Both the position numbers and the translations under genes were made by a program. Under the pieces are notes generated by a model. The model made no database searches. It saw nothing but the letters and a program-made list of their open reading frames with translations, and was not told where the DNA came from. From positions 8,494,001 to 8,558,000 of the forward strand of contig NZ_CP043494.1 in the NCBI RefSeq assembly GCF_044360475.1: a stretch of 64,000 nucleotides of DNA. The letters are read 5' to 3'. Below are positions 50,091 through 57,982 of the stretch, piece by piece (the stretch's first letter is position 1; every line of letters begins with the position of its first letter). This DNA comes from Archangium minus. GTDB taxonomy: Bacteria > Myxococcota > Myxococcia > Myxococcales > Myxococcaceae.

Positions 50091-51032
50091 TCACTTCGCG
50101 TCGGTGATCCCAAACAACCCGCGGACGACGGCGGCGATGGCCAACGAGGTGCCCACCCGCTCGTCATAGTGCGGCGCCAGGGCCTCGGCGAAGGCCTCGG
50201 CGGAGGGGAACCGGTCCTCGGGATTGACCGAGAACCCCCTGTGGATGACCTCGTCCAGGGCCTCGGGGATCTCCGGGCGGATGAGGCTCGGCGGCAGATA
50301 GTCCCGGTAGACGATCTTCGTGAAGACCTCTTCCGGGGTAGAGCCAGTAAAGGGGCGCTGAAGCGTCAGCAGCTCATAGAGCACGACGGTAGCGGCCCAC
50401 AGGTCCACCTGCGGCGAGATAGCGCCCTGCAGGGCCTCGGGCGAGAGGTAGTAGGGCTTGCCGAGCACCTCACCGCCCTGGAGCACACCATCCACGCGCA
50501 GGCGGGCCACGCCGAAGTCGCCCAGCTTGATGTCCCCCAGCCGCGAGATGAACAGGTTGGAGGGCGAGATGTCGCAGTGGACGATGCCCAGCGACTCACC
50601 CTGGGGACCCGAGACGGAGTGGGCGTAGGCCAGGGACTCGAGCAGCACCCGGCCCAGGTAGATGGAGAAGTCCAGGGGCAGGTGGATGCCACGCAGCTTG
50701 CAGCGGCGGAGGATGTGACCCAGGTCCCTGCCGTCCACCAGCTCCATGACGATGAAGTACTGGCCCTCGACAAGCCCCACGTCGAGCACCTGGACGATGT
50801 TGGGATGATCCAGCTGCTTGGTGAGGCGGGCCTCGGCGACAAAGAGGGCGACGGACGCCGGATCCTTGGTGAGCGCGGGCAACAGCCGCTTGAGCGCCAC
50901 GGTCCAGCCCTGACGCGGCCCGGAGCGGACGCGAGCGCGGAAGACCTCGGCCATGCCCCCCTTGCCGAGCTGCGATAGGATTTCGTAGTTGCCGAGGATC
51001 CGGGGGATCCGCGGCGTGGGAGAGGTGCTCAC
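50091..51032 (-). CDS. Ser/Thr protein kinase, PknB-type, non-RD
   Basis: A 313-residue cytoplasmic kinase domain with no membrane segment. The Gly-rich loop is LGKGGMAEVF, the ATP lysine is in TVALKRLLP and the aC glutamate in VAEARLTKQL. The catalytic loop is IVHCDISPSNLF, so the Arg before the catalytic Asp is Cys. DFGVARL and the APE-like SPEAL segment are intact. The C-terminal about 25 residues follow the kinase fold without another domain. It starts 4 bases after the TPR gene, so the two are co-expressed. The TPR protein could be a partner or a sensor. Confidence 0.9.
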   Translation of the reverse strand: MSTSPTPRIPRILGNYEILSQLGKGGMAEVFRARVRSGPRQGWTVALKRLLPALTKDPASVALFVAEARLTKQLDHPNIVQVLDVGLVEGQYFIVMELVDGRDLGHILRRCKLRGIHLPLDFSIYLGRVLLESLAYAHSVSGPQGESLGIVHCDISPSNLFISRLGDIKLGDFGVARLRVDGVLQGGEVLGKPYYLSPEALQGAISPQVDLWAATVVLYELLTLQRPFTGSTPEEVFTKIVYRDYLPPSLIRPEIPEALDEVIHRGFSVNPEDRFPSAEAFAEALAPHYDERVGTSLAIAAVVRGLFGITDAK

Positions 51033-51036
51033 GCGC

Positions 51037-51972
51037 TCACGGTCCCGTCTGTTGCCGCCTTCCGGCAGAAGCCTTGGCGTGGTTGGTGTAGGCCTGTTGG
51101 GTCAGCTGGAGGTACTTCCCGAAGGACTCGGGATCCGATCCCAGCAGCTTGTCCAGCTCGGCATCCAGGGAGCCCTCGGCGATGGTGAAGCCGAGCTTCA
51201 CCGCCAGCCCCAGGTGGGCCAAGGCCTGCTTCTTGTCGCTGATCCGGCTGTAGGCACACGCCAGGTTATAATGAACGCGCGGATCCTTCGGATTGAGCGC
51301 CCAGGCCCGATTCAGGGCCTCGATGGCATCGGACGCCTGACCTCGCATCAACCAGGCGGTGCCCAAGCCGAAGAAGGCCACCCAGTTGCGATCGTCGTAG
51401 GAGATGCTCCGCTCGAACTCGGCGACCGAGCCGCCCCAGTTCTTCTCCCCCAGGAGTCGGTTGCCCCGCTCCAGCGCCGCCTTGGCCGCCTCAGGGTTGC
51501 GCTTCTCCCCTCGCAGGCGCGCCATGGAGGACGCCCCGCCACGTACCGAGGCCGCCGAGGGCGCCTCCCCCACCGGCTGCAGCACCATCACCCCCCCCTT
51601 GCCCAACACCGGCACCTGACACCCTGCTCGCGGCCGCACATAGGCCGTCAGCGTGCGATCCTCCGGGCTGAACAGGGCGAGGATGGGCAAGGTGTCCATC
51701 GTGGGACAGGATGGCCCCTGCAGACACAAGGTGAGCTGCCCCACCAGCACGTTGCCCTGAAGCTCCCCTTCCAGCACCCGGCTCCGGGGGGCAAAATCAC
51801 AGGGGCCTCCTCCGGTGGCGAACGCCACGAGCCTCTCCTTCTCGGCGCTCAACTCGACCCGACCCAGCACGTTCGCCTGGTAGCCCCCCTGGAGGACCGT
51901 CTCCGCCCTGGCGGCTCCTGGGGCTGCGGCGACGACGGCCGCGAGGCCAATTGTTATGGAAACGGACGCCAT
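51037..51972 (-). CDS. Exported TPR protein paired with the kinase
   Basis: A 311-residue protein with a signal peptide (ASVSITIGLAAVVAAAPGAARAE), a beta-rich middle with two cysteine pairs (GGPCDFAP, LCLQGPSCP) and three TPR units at the C-terminus (GGSVAEFERSISYDDRNWVAFFGLGTAWL, ASDAIEALNRAWALNPKDPRVHYNLACAYS). The start at 51972 is supported by GGAGGGG nine bases upstream; two upstream ATGs are also in frame. It is the first gene of the unit with the kinase. The function is unknown. Confidence 0.7.
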   Translation of the reverse strand: MASVSITIGLAAVVAAAPGAARAETVLQGGYQANVLGRVELSAEKERLVAFATGGGPCDFAPRSRVLEGELQGNVLVGQLTLCLQGPSCPTMDTLPILALFSPEDRTLTAYVRPRAGCQVPVLGKGGVMVLQPVGEAPSAASVRGGASSMARLRGEKRNPEAAKAALERGNRLLGEKNWGGSVAEFERSISYDDRNWVAFFGLGTAWLMRGQASDAIEALNRAWALNPKDPRVHYNLACAYSRISDKKQALAHLGLAVKLGFTIAEGSLDAELDKLLGSDPESFGKYLQLTQQAYTNHAKASAGRRQQTGP

Positions 51973-52032
51973 GAGTGGGAGCCCCTCCATCATAGGAGGG
52001 GGTCGGCTGCCTTGTAAACGTGCGCCAATGGC

Positions 52033-52061
52033 TTGACCCAACCCCCCTGCGTTCATATCAT
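52033..52061 (+). promoter_or_regulatory. Strong sigma-70 promoter for the structured RNA
   Basis: TTGACC (52033-52038), a 17-base spacer and TATCAT (52056-52061): five of six matches in each box. Transcription would start near 52068. It is the best sigma-70 match seen in the window and no ORF start follows for 285 bases. Confidence 0.65.
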
Positions 52062-52067
52062 TCCTTC

Positions 52068-52279
52068 AGCAATTCCTGGGTTTCTCCAGGAGTTTCAGGG
52101 ATTTGCAGTAAGGAAAGGCTTGTTGAAGGGCTGTCCCCTGCGGGGCGCGTGATGCCCAGCAGAAATTCGAACCGATACGTCCATATCGGGGTCCGTTTCG
52201 GGCTCCATGTGCAAGCCCTCCCCTCGCGGGATGAGGGAAGCCTACGGAGCTTCGACTTCGAACCCCACCTGGCTTTTTT
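52068..52279 (+). ncRNA. Structured RNA candidate, 6S-like by position
   Basis: A non-coding stretch of about 210 bases with its own promoter. CCAGG (52086-52090) can pair with CCTGG (52268-52272), which is followed by CTTTTTT, a terminator-like end. Inside, AGGCTT (52116-52121) pairs with AAGCCT (52238-52243) and AGGGC with GCCCT. Local hairpins include CCCC/GGGG near 52140 and CCGATA/TATCGG near 52175. So the whole region can form one long, interrupted hairpin, as in 6S RNA. In proteobacteria 6S RNA (ssrS) typically lies directly before the 5-formyl-THF cyclo-ligase gene, exactly as here. I did not find strong sequence identity to E. coli 6S by eye. Confidence 0.55.
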
Positions 52280-52352
52280 AGGGTTCAATGGACGCTAGGC
52301 ACACGGCCATGCTGCGGGGGACTTTTTCTTACTCTTGTCGGGAGCGGGGCAG

Positions 52353-52979
52353 GTGGCGAGCGAGACGGTGGCACAAGAGGGGACGGCTCGGAAGGTGTCG
52401 CTGCGCGAGGAGCTGACGGCGCGGCGCAAGGCGATGACGCCGGACATCATCGACGAGCGGGGGCTCAAGGTTCAGGCGCGGTTCCTGGCCACGCCCTACT
52501 ACCAAAAGGCGAGGACGGTGGCGCTCTACGCTCCCATTCGGGGCGAGGTGCCCACACGGGACATCCTCATCGCGGCGCTGCAGGACGAGAAGATCGTCTG
52601 CTACCCGCTGTCCCACGTCCATGGACGTATCCTGTCCTTCCGGGCCATTAAGTCCGAGGCCGAGCTGGAGCCGGGGCGGCTTGGAGTGCGCGAGCCCACC
52701 AACTCCGCGGAGCTCATCCCGGTGGACCAGATCGATCTGTTCGTGGTGCCTGGGCTGGGCTTCACGCGCGACGGCAAGCGACTAGGCCGGGGTGGCGGTT
52801 ACTATGACGCCACGCTCAAGGCGGCCTCGGCCCGCAGCCGCCGGGTGGGACTGGCCTTCGGCGATCAGATCGTCGACACCATGCCGACAACGAATGACGA
52901 CGTGGACATGGACCTCGTCGTCACCGAGTCGGAGACAATGCGCGGGCTCTACCGCGACTGGGACTTCCTCGACACGTGA
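52353..52979 (+). CDS. 5-formyltetrahydrofolate cyclo-ligase
   Basis: A protein of about 208 residues of the YgfA/MTHFS family. It shows LREELTARRKAMTPDII, YYQKARTVALYAPIRGEVPT, the substrate region IDLFVVPGLGFTRDGKRLGRGGGYYDATL and GLAFGDQIVDTMP. It converts 5-formyl-THF to 5,10-methenyl-THF using ATP. The GTG at 52353 is favoured by GGGAGCGGGG just before it; a TTG at 52335 is possible. Its stop overlaps the ymdB start (GTGA). The structured RNA candidate lies directly upstream. Confidence 0.9.
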   Translation: MASETVAQEGTARKVSLREELTARRKAMTPDIIDERGLKVQARFLATPYYQKARTVALYAPIRGEVPTRDILIAALQDEKIVCYPLSHVHGRILSFRAIKSEAELEPGRLGVREPTNSAELIPVDQIDLFVVPGLGFTRDGKRLGRGGGYYDATLKAASARSRRVGLAFGDQIVDTMPTTNDDVDMDLVVTESETMRGLYRDWDFLDT

Positions 52980-53767
52980 AAGTACTCTTCATGGGCGATG
53001 TGGTGGGCAAGCCGGGCGTCACGGCCGTGCGCACCCTTCTTCCCAAGCTGATCGCGCGCCACTCGGTGGACCTGGTCGTCGCCAACGCTGAAAACAGCGA
53101 GGGCGGCGCCGGGATCTCCCCCGAGTCGGCCGAAGCGCTGCTCGCCAGTGAGGTCAACCTCCTGACGAGCGGCAACCATTTCTGGACCAAGAAGCAGATC
53201 CTCCCCTGGGTTCAGGACAACCCGAACCTGCTGCTGCGCCCGGCCAACTACCCGAAGGGGGCGCCGGGCAAGGGGCACACCGTCATCCAGACGCCGGATG
53301 GGCGCAAGCTCGGGGTGCTCAACCTCGAGGGCCGCGTCAACATGAAGCCCCTGGACAACCCGTTCACGGTGGCGCCGGAGCTGGTGGCGGAGCTGCGCAA
53401 GCAGACGCCCTGCATCCTGGTGGACATGCACTGCGAGGCCACCAGCGAGAAGAACGCCATGGGCGCCCACCTGGACGGCAAGGTGTCCGCCGTGGTGGGC
53501 ACCCACACCCACGTGCAGACGGCCGACGAGCGGATTCTGCCCGGCGGCACGGCCTACATCACCGACGTGGGCATGTGCGGCCCGCTGGACTCCGTCATCG
53601 GGATGAAGAAGGAGCTCTCCATCGAGCGCTTCATCACCCTGCGCCACGTCCCCTACGAGCTGGCCAAGAACCTGGTCTACCTCCAGGGTGTGATCATCGA
53701 CATGGATGACAAGACGGGGAAGGCGCGGAGCATCGAGCGCATCCGCGAGCACCTGCCGGGCACGTAG
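52976..53767 (+). CDS. ymdB: YmdB-like metallophosphoesterase (TIGR00282)
   Basis: A 263-residue calcineurin-like phosphodiesterase. It has the family start MKVLFMGDVVGKPGV, the metal and active-site segments VVANAENSEGGAGISPE, NLLTSGNHFWTKK, VDMHCEATSEKNAMG and VVGTHTHVQTADERILPGGTAYITDVGMCG. YmdB hydrolyses cyclic nucleotides or 2',3'-cNMP in Bacillus and influences biofilm and nanotubes. GTG start overlapping the cyclo-ligase stop. It lies 58 bases before tyrS. Confidence 0.93.
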   Translation: MKVLFMGDVVGKPGVTAVRTLLPKLIARHSVDLVVANAENSEGGAGISPESAEALLASEVNLLTSGNHFWTKKQILPWVQDNPNLLLRPANYPKGAPGKGHTVIQTPDGRKLGVLNLEGRVNMKPLDNPFTVAPELVAELRKQTPCILVDMHCEATSEKNAMGAHLDGKVSAVVGTHTHVQTADERILPGGTAYITDVGMCGPLDSVIGMKKELSIERFITLRHVPYELAKNLVYLQGVIIDMDDKTGKARSIERIREHLPGT

Positions 53768-53789
53768 GCCCCCGCTCTCCTTCTGTGTC

Positions 53790-53815
53790 AACCTGGCCGG
53801 GTTTTCGGCTAGGTT
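53790..53815 (+). promoter_or_regulatory. Hairpin directly upstream of tyrS
   Basis: AACCT-g-GCCG (53790-53799) pairs with CGGC-t-AGGTT (53806-53815): nine base pairs, one mismatch and a 6-base loop. It ends 10 bases before the tyrS ATG and overlaps the place where an SD should be. It may limit ribosome access or end the ymdB transcript. Confidence 0.4.
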
Positions 53816-53825
53816 GCGCGGCGTC

Positions 53826-55088
53826 ATGTCCGAAAATCCGCTGCGCAAGGCGACCCCCCAGGAGCAGTTCGAGGAAGTGACCCGAGGCACCGTGGACATC
53901 CAGGTGCCCGAGGATCTGAAGAAGAAGCTCGAGCGCTCGTATGAGACGGGCAAGCCGCTCATCATCAAGGCGGGCTTTGATCCGAGCCGTCCGGACCTGC
54001 ACCTGGGCCACTCGCTGCTGCTCACGCGCATGCGGCGCTTCCAGGACTTCGGCCACCAGGTGGTCTTCCTCATCGGTGACTTCACCGCGCTGATTGGCGA
54101 TCCCTCCGGGAAGAACGTCACGCGCCCCGCGCTCACCCGCGACGAGGTGAAGGTCAACGCCAAGACGTACCAGGACCAGGTCTTCAAGGTGCTGGACGCG
54201 GCGAAGACGCAGGTGCGCTTCAACTCCGAGTGGTTGGACACGCTGGGCACGGAGGGAATGATCCGCCTGGCGGCGCGCTACTCGGTACAGCGCATGCTGG
54301 AGCGCGATGACTTCAAGAAGCGCTTCCGCGAGAACCGCACCATCTCCATCCACGAGTTCCTGTACCCGCTGCTGCAGGGCTACGACTCGGTGGCGCTCAA
54401 GGCGGACGTGGAGCTGGGCGCGACGGACCAGCTCTTCAACCTGCTGGTGGGCCGGCAGCTCATGAAGGACGAGGGAATGGAGCCGCAGGTCATCATGACC
54501 GGACCCATCCTCGAGGGCCTGGACGCGAAGATGGTCGACGGGAAGATCGTCGGCGACAAGATGTCCAAGAGCCTGGACAACTACGTGGGCATCAGCGACT
54601 CGCCGGATCAGATCTACGGCAAGCTGATGAGCATCACGGACGACCTGATGTGGCGCTACTACGAGCTGCTGTCGTCCCGGTCGCTCAAGGAGCTGGCCGA
54701 ACTGAAGGCGAAGGTGACGAGCGGGGAGCTGCACCCGAAGGCGGCAAAGTCCGGGTTCGCTCAGGAAATGGCCGCGCGCTTCCACGACGAGGAGTCGGCG
54801 CGCAAGGCGATGCAGGCGTGGGAGGAGCGCTACTCACAGAAGAAGATCGTCGCCGAGGATCAGCCGCTGGTGGAGCTGTCGCTGGGCGGGGCGCCGAAGA
54901 TGCTGCTGGCCAAGGCCCTCGCGGAGGCGAAGCTGGTGGCGTCGCTCACGGAAGGTCGCAAGCTGATGGGCCAGGGCGGTGTGCGGGTGAATGGGGAGAA
55001 GGTGTCCGACCCGAAGCACGAGCTGGACGCGGGCGAGTACCTGGTGCAGGTGGGCAAGCACAAGTCCGCGCGCATCAAGCTGGCCTGA
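53826..55088 (+). CDS. tyrS: Tyrosyl-tRNA synthetase
   Basis: A 420-residue class I aminoacyl-tRNA synthetase. The HIGH-like motif is HLGH in KAGFDPSRPDLHLGHSLLL and the KMSKS loop is in GDKMSKSLDNYVGI. The tyrosine-binding region LLQGYDSVALKADVELGATDQ and a C-terminal S4 RNA-binding domain (GGAPKMLLAKALAEAKLVASLTEGRKLMGQGGVRVNG) are present. It belongs to the subgroup with an extended N-terminus (VTRGTVDIQVPEDL), common in proteobacteria. The 3' end overlaps the fossil kinase tail by 14 bases. Confidence 0.95.
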   Translation: MSENPLRKATPQEQFEEVTRGTVDIQVPEDLKKKLERSYETGKPLIIKAGFDPSRPDLHLGHSLLLTRMRRFQDFGHQVVFLIGDFTALIGDPSGKNVTRPALTRDEVKVNAKTYQDQVFKVLDAAKTQVRFNSEWLDTLGTEGMIRLAARYSVQRMLERDDFKKRFRENRTISIHEFLYPLLQGYDSVALKADVELGATDQLFNLLVGRQLMKDEGMEPQVIMTGPILEGLDAKMVDGKIVGDKMSKSLDNYVGISDSPDQIYGKLMSITDDLMWRYYELLSSRSLKELAELKAKVTSGELHPKAAKSGFAQEMAARFHDEESARKAMQAWEERYSQKKIVAEDQPLVELSLGGAPKMLLAKALAEAKLVASLTEGRKLMGQGGVRVNGEKVSDPKHELDAGEYLVQVGKHKSARIKLA

Positions 55089-55161
55089 CCTGGCCGCGGG
55101 GGAGCACGACCGTGAACTTCGAGCCCTGACCGGGCGTGCTCTCCACGCGGACCGTGTCACC
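55075..55161 (-). pseudogene. Fossil C-terminus of a sensor histidine kinase
   Basis: On the minus strand the frame reads GDTVRVESTPGQGSKFTVVL followed by PRGQVRPA and stop. This matches the end of a HATPase_c domain (G-x-V-x-V-x-S-x-x-G-x-G-(T/S)-x-F-x-V-x-LP). No start codon, DHp helix, N, G1 or F box is upstream: the region to the right is taken by the oppositely oriented EndoU-like gene. It is therefore a decayed fragment left after replacement or deletion. It overlaps the end of tyrS. Confidence 0.65.
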
Positions 55162-55215
55162 CGGAGGAGAGCCTGCCTGGTTCAGAGGGGAAGCAGGGCG
55201 GGTATCCTGCGCGGC

Positions 55216-56244
55216 ATGCGGACCCTGACCCTGCTGCTCATCGCTCTGTGCACCCTCCCCTTCAGTGCTTACGCCTCGGGCGCCTTCGTGTCCGGCACCC
55301 GGCTGGAGGCCGTGTCGGAACCCGACTCCAAGAAGGTCGTCTTCACCGTTGAGCCGAATACGGCCTACCCGGTCATCAAGAAGGGTGGCCCCGGACGAGC
55401 GTGGTGCAAACTGAAGGGCGCCACGGGCGAAGGCTGGGTGAAGTGCGACGGCACGGCGGAGCTCCCGGAGAAGCCGCGTCACAGTGGTGAGTTCCTGGCA
55501 TCCAAGGACCGGGCCCCCGAGGCAGCGCCCCTGCCCTCCGACGTCCCCCAGGCCCGGGGCTGCGCCACCCGTTGCGACGGACCTCCCCTCTTCCGCCAGG
55601 CGCCCACGCTCACGCCTGTGGATCGCGAAGTGCTCGGGATGTGCCCGGCGCGACCGGACGCCTCGGTGAGCCGCGGGGACGTGCAGCGCTTCATCTCCAC
55701 GCACTATGACGACCCGCGCATCCAGCGCGCCTTGTCCGTGGCGGGGCGCCCGGGCTCGCGCCAGGCCAACATCGAGTGGCTCACCGGCCTCTGGGTGAGC
55801 ACGGGACCGCGCAACGCCTTCACCCACGTCTTCTGCGGCGACGACTGGACCACCCGGACCATCGGCGGGCTGCACTACCTGCCGCGCTACGCGCAGCTCG
55901 AGTCCGAAGGAAAGCTCTGCTTCGATGGCCCGGGCCGCAAAGGCAAGCCCCTGCAGGGCTCGCAGTACCTCATCCGCTTCCGCGGCGTGGCGCCCTGGTC
56001 CTGTGCGGAGAAGAAGCTCGGAGGCTTCACGACACAGGAGACAGACCCGGTGGCCATGGTGGCCGTCGGCACCCGTGCCTTCGCTCGCTGCTGCGCGCGC
56101 GATGGAGCCAAGAAGGAAGGTGGCGTGTACTCGGCTCCGGACCTCGGCGGCACCTCGTGGCGCATCTGGTGCGGGACGCGCAATGGCACCTACGGCATCG
56201 CCTCGCTCTACCCCACCGACGAGCGCTCCACCTGCGGCGAGTAG
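55216..56244 (+). CDS. Exported SH3b-EndoU-like nuclease
   Basis: A 342-residue protein with a signal peptide (LTLLLIALCTLPFSAYASG). Residues 25-85 resemble a bacterial SH3b domain (AYPVIKKGGPGRAWCKLKGATGEGWVKCDG). From about 160 on the segment NAFTHVFCGDDWTTRTIGGLHYLPRYAQLESEGK has the two-histidine layout of EndoU-family RNases, and the C-terminal half is cysteine-rich (FARCCARDG, RIWCGTRNGTYG). EndoU domains are found in contact-dependent toxins and cleave RNA after U. No immunity gene is evident: the neighbours are tyrS and a MYXO-CTERM protein. Assignment is from motif memory only. Confidence 0.6.
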   Translation: MRTLTLLLIALCTLPFSAYASGAFVSGTRLEAVSEPDSKKVVFTVEPNTAYPVIKKGGPGRAWCKLKGATGEGWVKCDGTAELPEKPRHSGEFLASKDRAPEAAPLPSDVPQARGCATRCDGPPLFRQAPTLTPVDREVLGMCPARPDASVSRGDVQRFISTHYDDPRIQRALSVAGRPGSRQANIEWLTGLWVSTGPRNAFTHVFCGDDWTTRTIGGLHYLPRYAQLESEGKLCFDGPGRKGKPLQGSQYLIRFRGVAPWSCAEKKLGGFTTQETDPVAMVAVGTRAFARCCARDGAKKEGGVYSAPDLGGTSWRIWCGTRNGTYGIASLYPTDERSTCGE

Positions 56245-56253
56245 TCGGCCCGC

Positions 56254-57954
56254 TCAGGAGCGAGCGCGGCGCAGCAACAGGGCCAGCGCCATCAGCGCGA
56301 CCGCGCCCACCGAAGCACCACCCCCGGCGCTGCCGCAGCCCCAACCCAGCGGGGAGCGCTGCTCATCGTCCGGCTGTCCCGGGTCGACGCCAGCGTCATT
56401 CGGCCCGGGAAGGCCTCCATCCTGGCCGGGTGTGGTTCCTCCGTCCTGACCAGGCGTGGTTCCTCCGTCCTGGCCAGGCGTGGTTCCTCCGTCCGGCGGT
56501 TTGGCATTCGGATCCACCGGCAGGCGGAAGACGAAACCCTCCATGCCTCCGTTCGGCTGGAGATCATCGCCGACGTCCACCACGAGCACGCCCGCCTCCG
56601 AGGCATTGGAGTGCCCCATGAATGTGAGTTGTCCTCTTGGAACCGCGGATACCCCCATCACGGCCTCGGAAAGGGAGGCGGGTCCTCCCACGTAGGATGC
56701 CCAGACGAACCCCGTCAGGTCCGGATCCACCATGGCGACGAAGCCATCGTTCTGGAAGGTGCCGGGGTCAAGGTGCGGATCGAAGGCATTGAGGGCCAGG
56801 TTCGGGGAGGTCGTACTCCCACCGAAATAGATGTTGCCAACAACGTCCGCCGAGGCATGGCCTTCCATGTACTCGCCACCTTCGCCGACCAGGAGTTTCT
56901 TTTCCTGAAGGCCGCCGTTGTCGGTCACGACCCGGACCAGGAAGATCTCCTGTCCTCTGCGCGTGAACTCCGGTGGGAAGTTCGTGGAGAGGCTGTTGCC
57001 GACGGCCGTGACACCGCCTGATTCTGGCTGGTTCAAGAGGTCCCGGACGTCATCGGGCCCGTTGCCGCCCAGGTACTGGAACCAGTTCACCGTGCCGCCC
57101 TTTGGATTCAATTGAGCGATAAAGCCGTCGCTCGTACCTCCGCCAAAGGTATTCAGCGGAGTGGGGAGGCCCGACGAGACGGATTGGCTCACGGAGCCTC
57201 CCACGAACACCCGGTGGAATTCGTTGGTCGCCACCGCGTACGCCACGTCGACGCCCGGGCTCCCGAAGGTGGTGCTCCACGCGATGGCTGGATCGCTGGC
57301 CGAGGTGTCGTCCACCTGGGTGACGAACACATCGTCATCCCGTTTCCCGACGACGTACACCACCCGGTTCCCATCCTTCTCGTAGACGTTGACGTCGCGG
57401 CCCTCGTCCAGGCCCGGGCCGTCCAGGTACATGAACCAGCGCACGGTGCCGTCCAGATCCAGCCGGGCCAGGAAGGCGTCCGAGTCACCCTTGAGAGCGC
57501 CTACCGTCCGGGACACGTTGCCGATAGACGAGGAAGCGGTCGTCCCGACGATGTACAGATGAGATTCACTGTAGGGGACGAACGCCAGCCGCAGGCCCAC
57601 GTCATTCTTGGGGCCACCGAACACACGGGTCCACACCACGCGCCCATCCGCGTCGTATTTGGTGACGAAGACATCATCACCCCCGGTGGCCAATGGCGAG
57701 GGCAAGCCCTTGGGAAAGCTGGCGGCGTTCGTGTTGCCCACCACGAAGGTGTCACCCAGCCTGTTCGTGATGATGCCTTGCGGCCAGTCATCACTGAATC
57801 CTCCATCCGCCGCGGTCCCCCCCAAGTAGGTGTTCCAGGTGATGCTGGGCGTTGAGGAGCTCTGTGCGCTGGCCTGGCCCGGCAGCGCGACAAGCGCGGA
57901 CGGAACGAGGCCAGCCATCACGGCGGCGGTGTGGAGGATGCGGCGAGCGGACAT
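56254..57954 (-). CDS. MYXO-CTERM surface protein with SBBP-like beta-propeller
   Basis: A 566-residue exported protein. A signal peptide (AVMAGLVPSALVALPGQASAQ) precedes repeated beta-propeller blades of the SBBP type (ITWNTYLGGTAADGG..., GDTFVVGNTNAASFP, DAFLARLDLDGTVRWFMYL). A linker has four PDGGTTPGQDGG-like repeats. The end, GWGCGSAGGGASVGAVALMALALLLRRA, is a MYXO-CTERM sorting signal: a Cys after small residues, a membrane helix and an Arg cluster, processed by the myxosortase system in myxobacteria. It should therefore be lipid-anchored on the cell surface. Function unknown. Confidence 0.85.
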   Translation of the reverse strand: MSARRILHTAAVMAGLVPSALVALPGQASAQSSSTPSITWNTYLGGTAADGGFSDDWPQGIITNRLGDTFVVGNTNAASFPKGLPSPLATGGDDVFVTKYDADGRVVWTRVFGGPKNDVGLRLAFVPYSESHLYIVGTTASSSIGNVSRTVGALKGDSDAFLARLDLDGTVRWFMYLDGPGLDEGRDVNVYEKDGNRVVYVVGKRDDDVFVTQVDDTSASDPAIAWSTTFGSPGVDVAYAVATNEFHRVFVGGSVSQSVSSGLPTPLNTFGGGTSDGFIAQLNPKGGTVNWFQYLGGNGPDDVRDLLNQPESGGVTAVGNSLSTNFPPEFTRRGQEIFLVRVVTDNGGLQEKKLLVGEGGEYMEGHASADVVGNIYFGGSTTSPNLALNAFDPHLDPGTFQNDGFVAMVDPDLTGFVWASYVGGPASLSEAVMGVSAVPRGQLTFMGHSNASEAGVLVVDVGDDLQPNGGMEGFVFRLPVDPNAKPPDGGTTPGQDGGTTPGQDGGTTPGQDGGLPGPNDAGVDPGQPDDEQRSPLGWGCGSAGGGASVGAVALMALALLLRRARS

Positions 57955-57982
57955 GGCAGTTCTTCCCCTCGCCGAGTATGCC

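Noticed and set aside
52236..52275. tRNA-like TTCGAAC sequence
   Set aside because: No acceptor stem, anticodon arm or CCA can be drawn around it.
52058..52288. A 76-codon open frame on the - strand in the structured RNA region
   Set aside because: No SD and no conserved features; the region has a strong + strand promoter and long-range base pairing.
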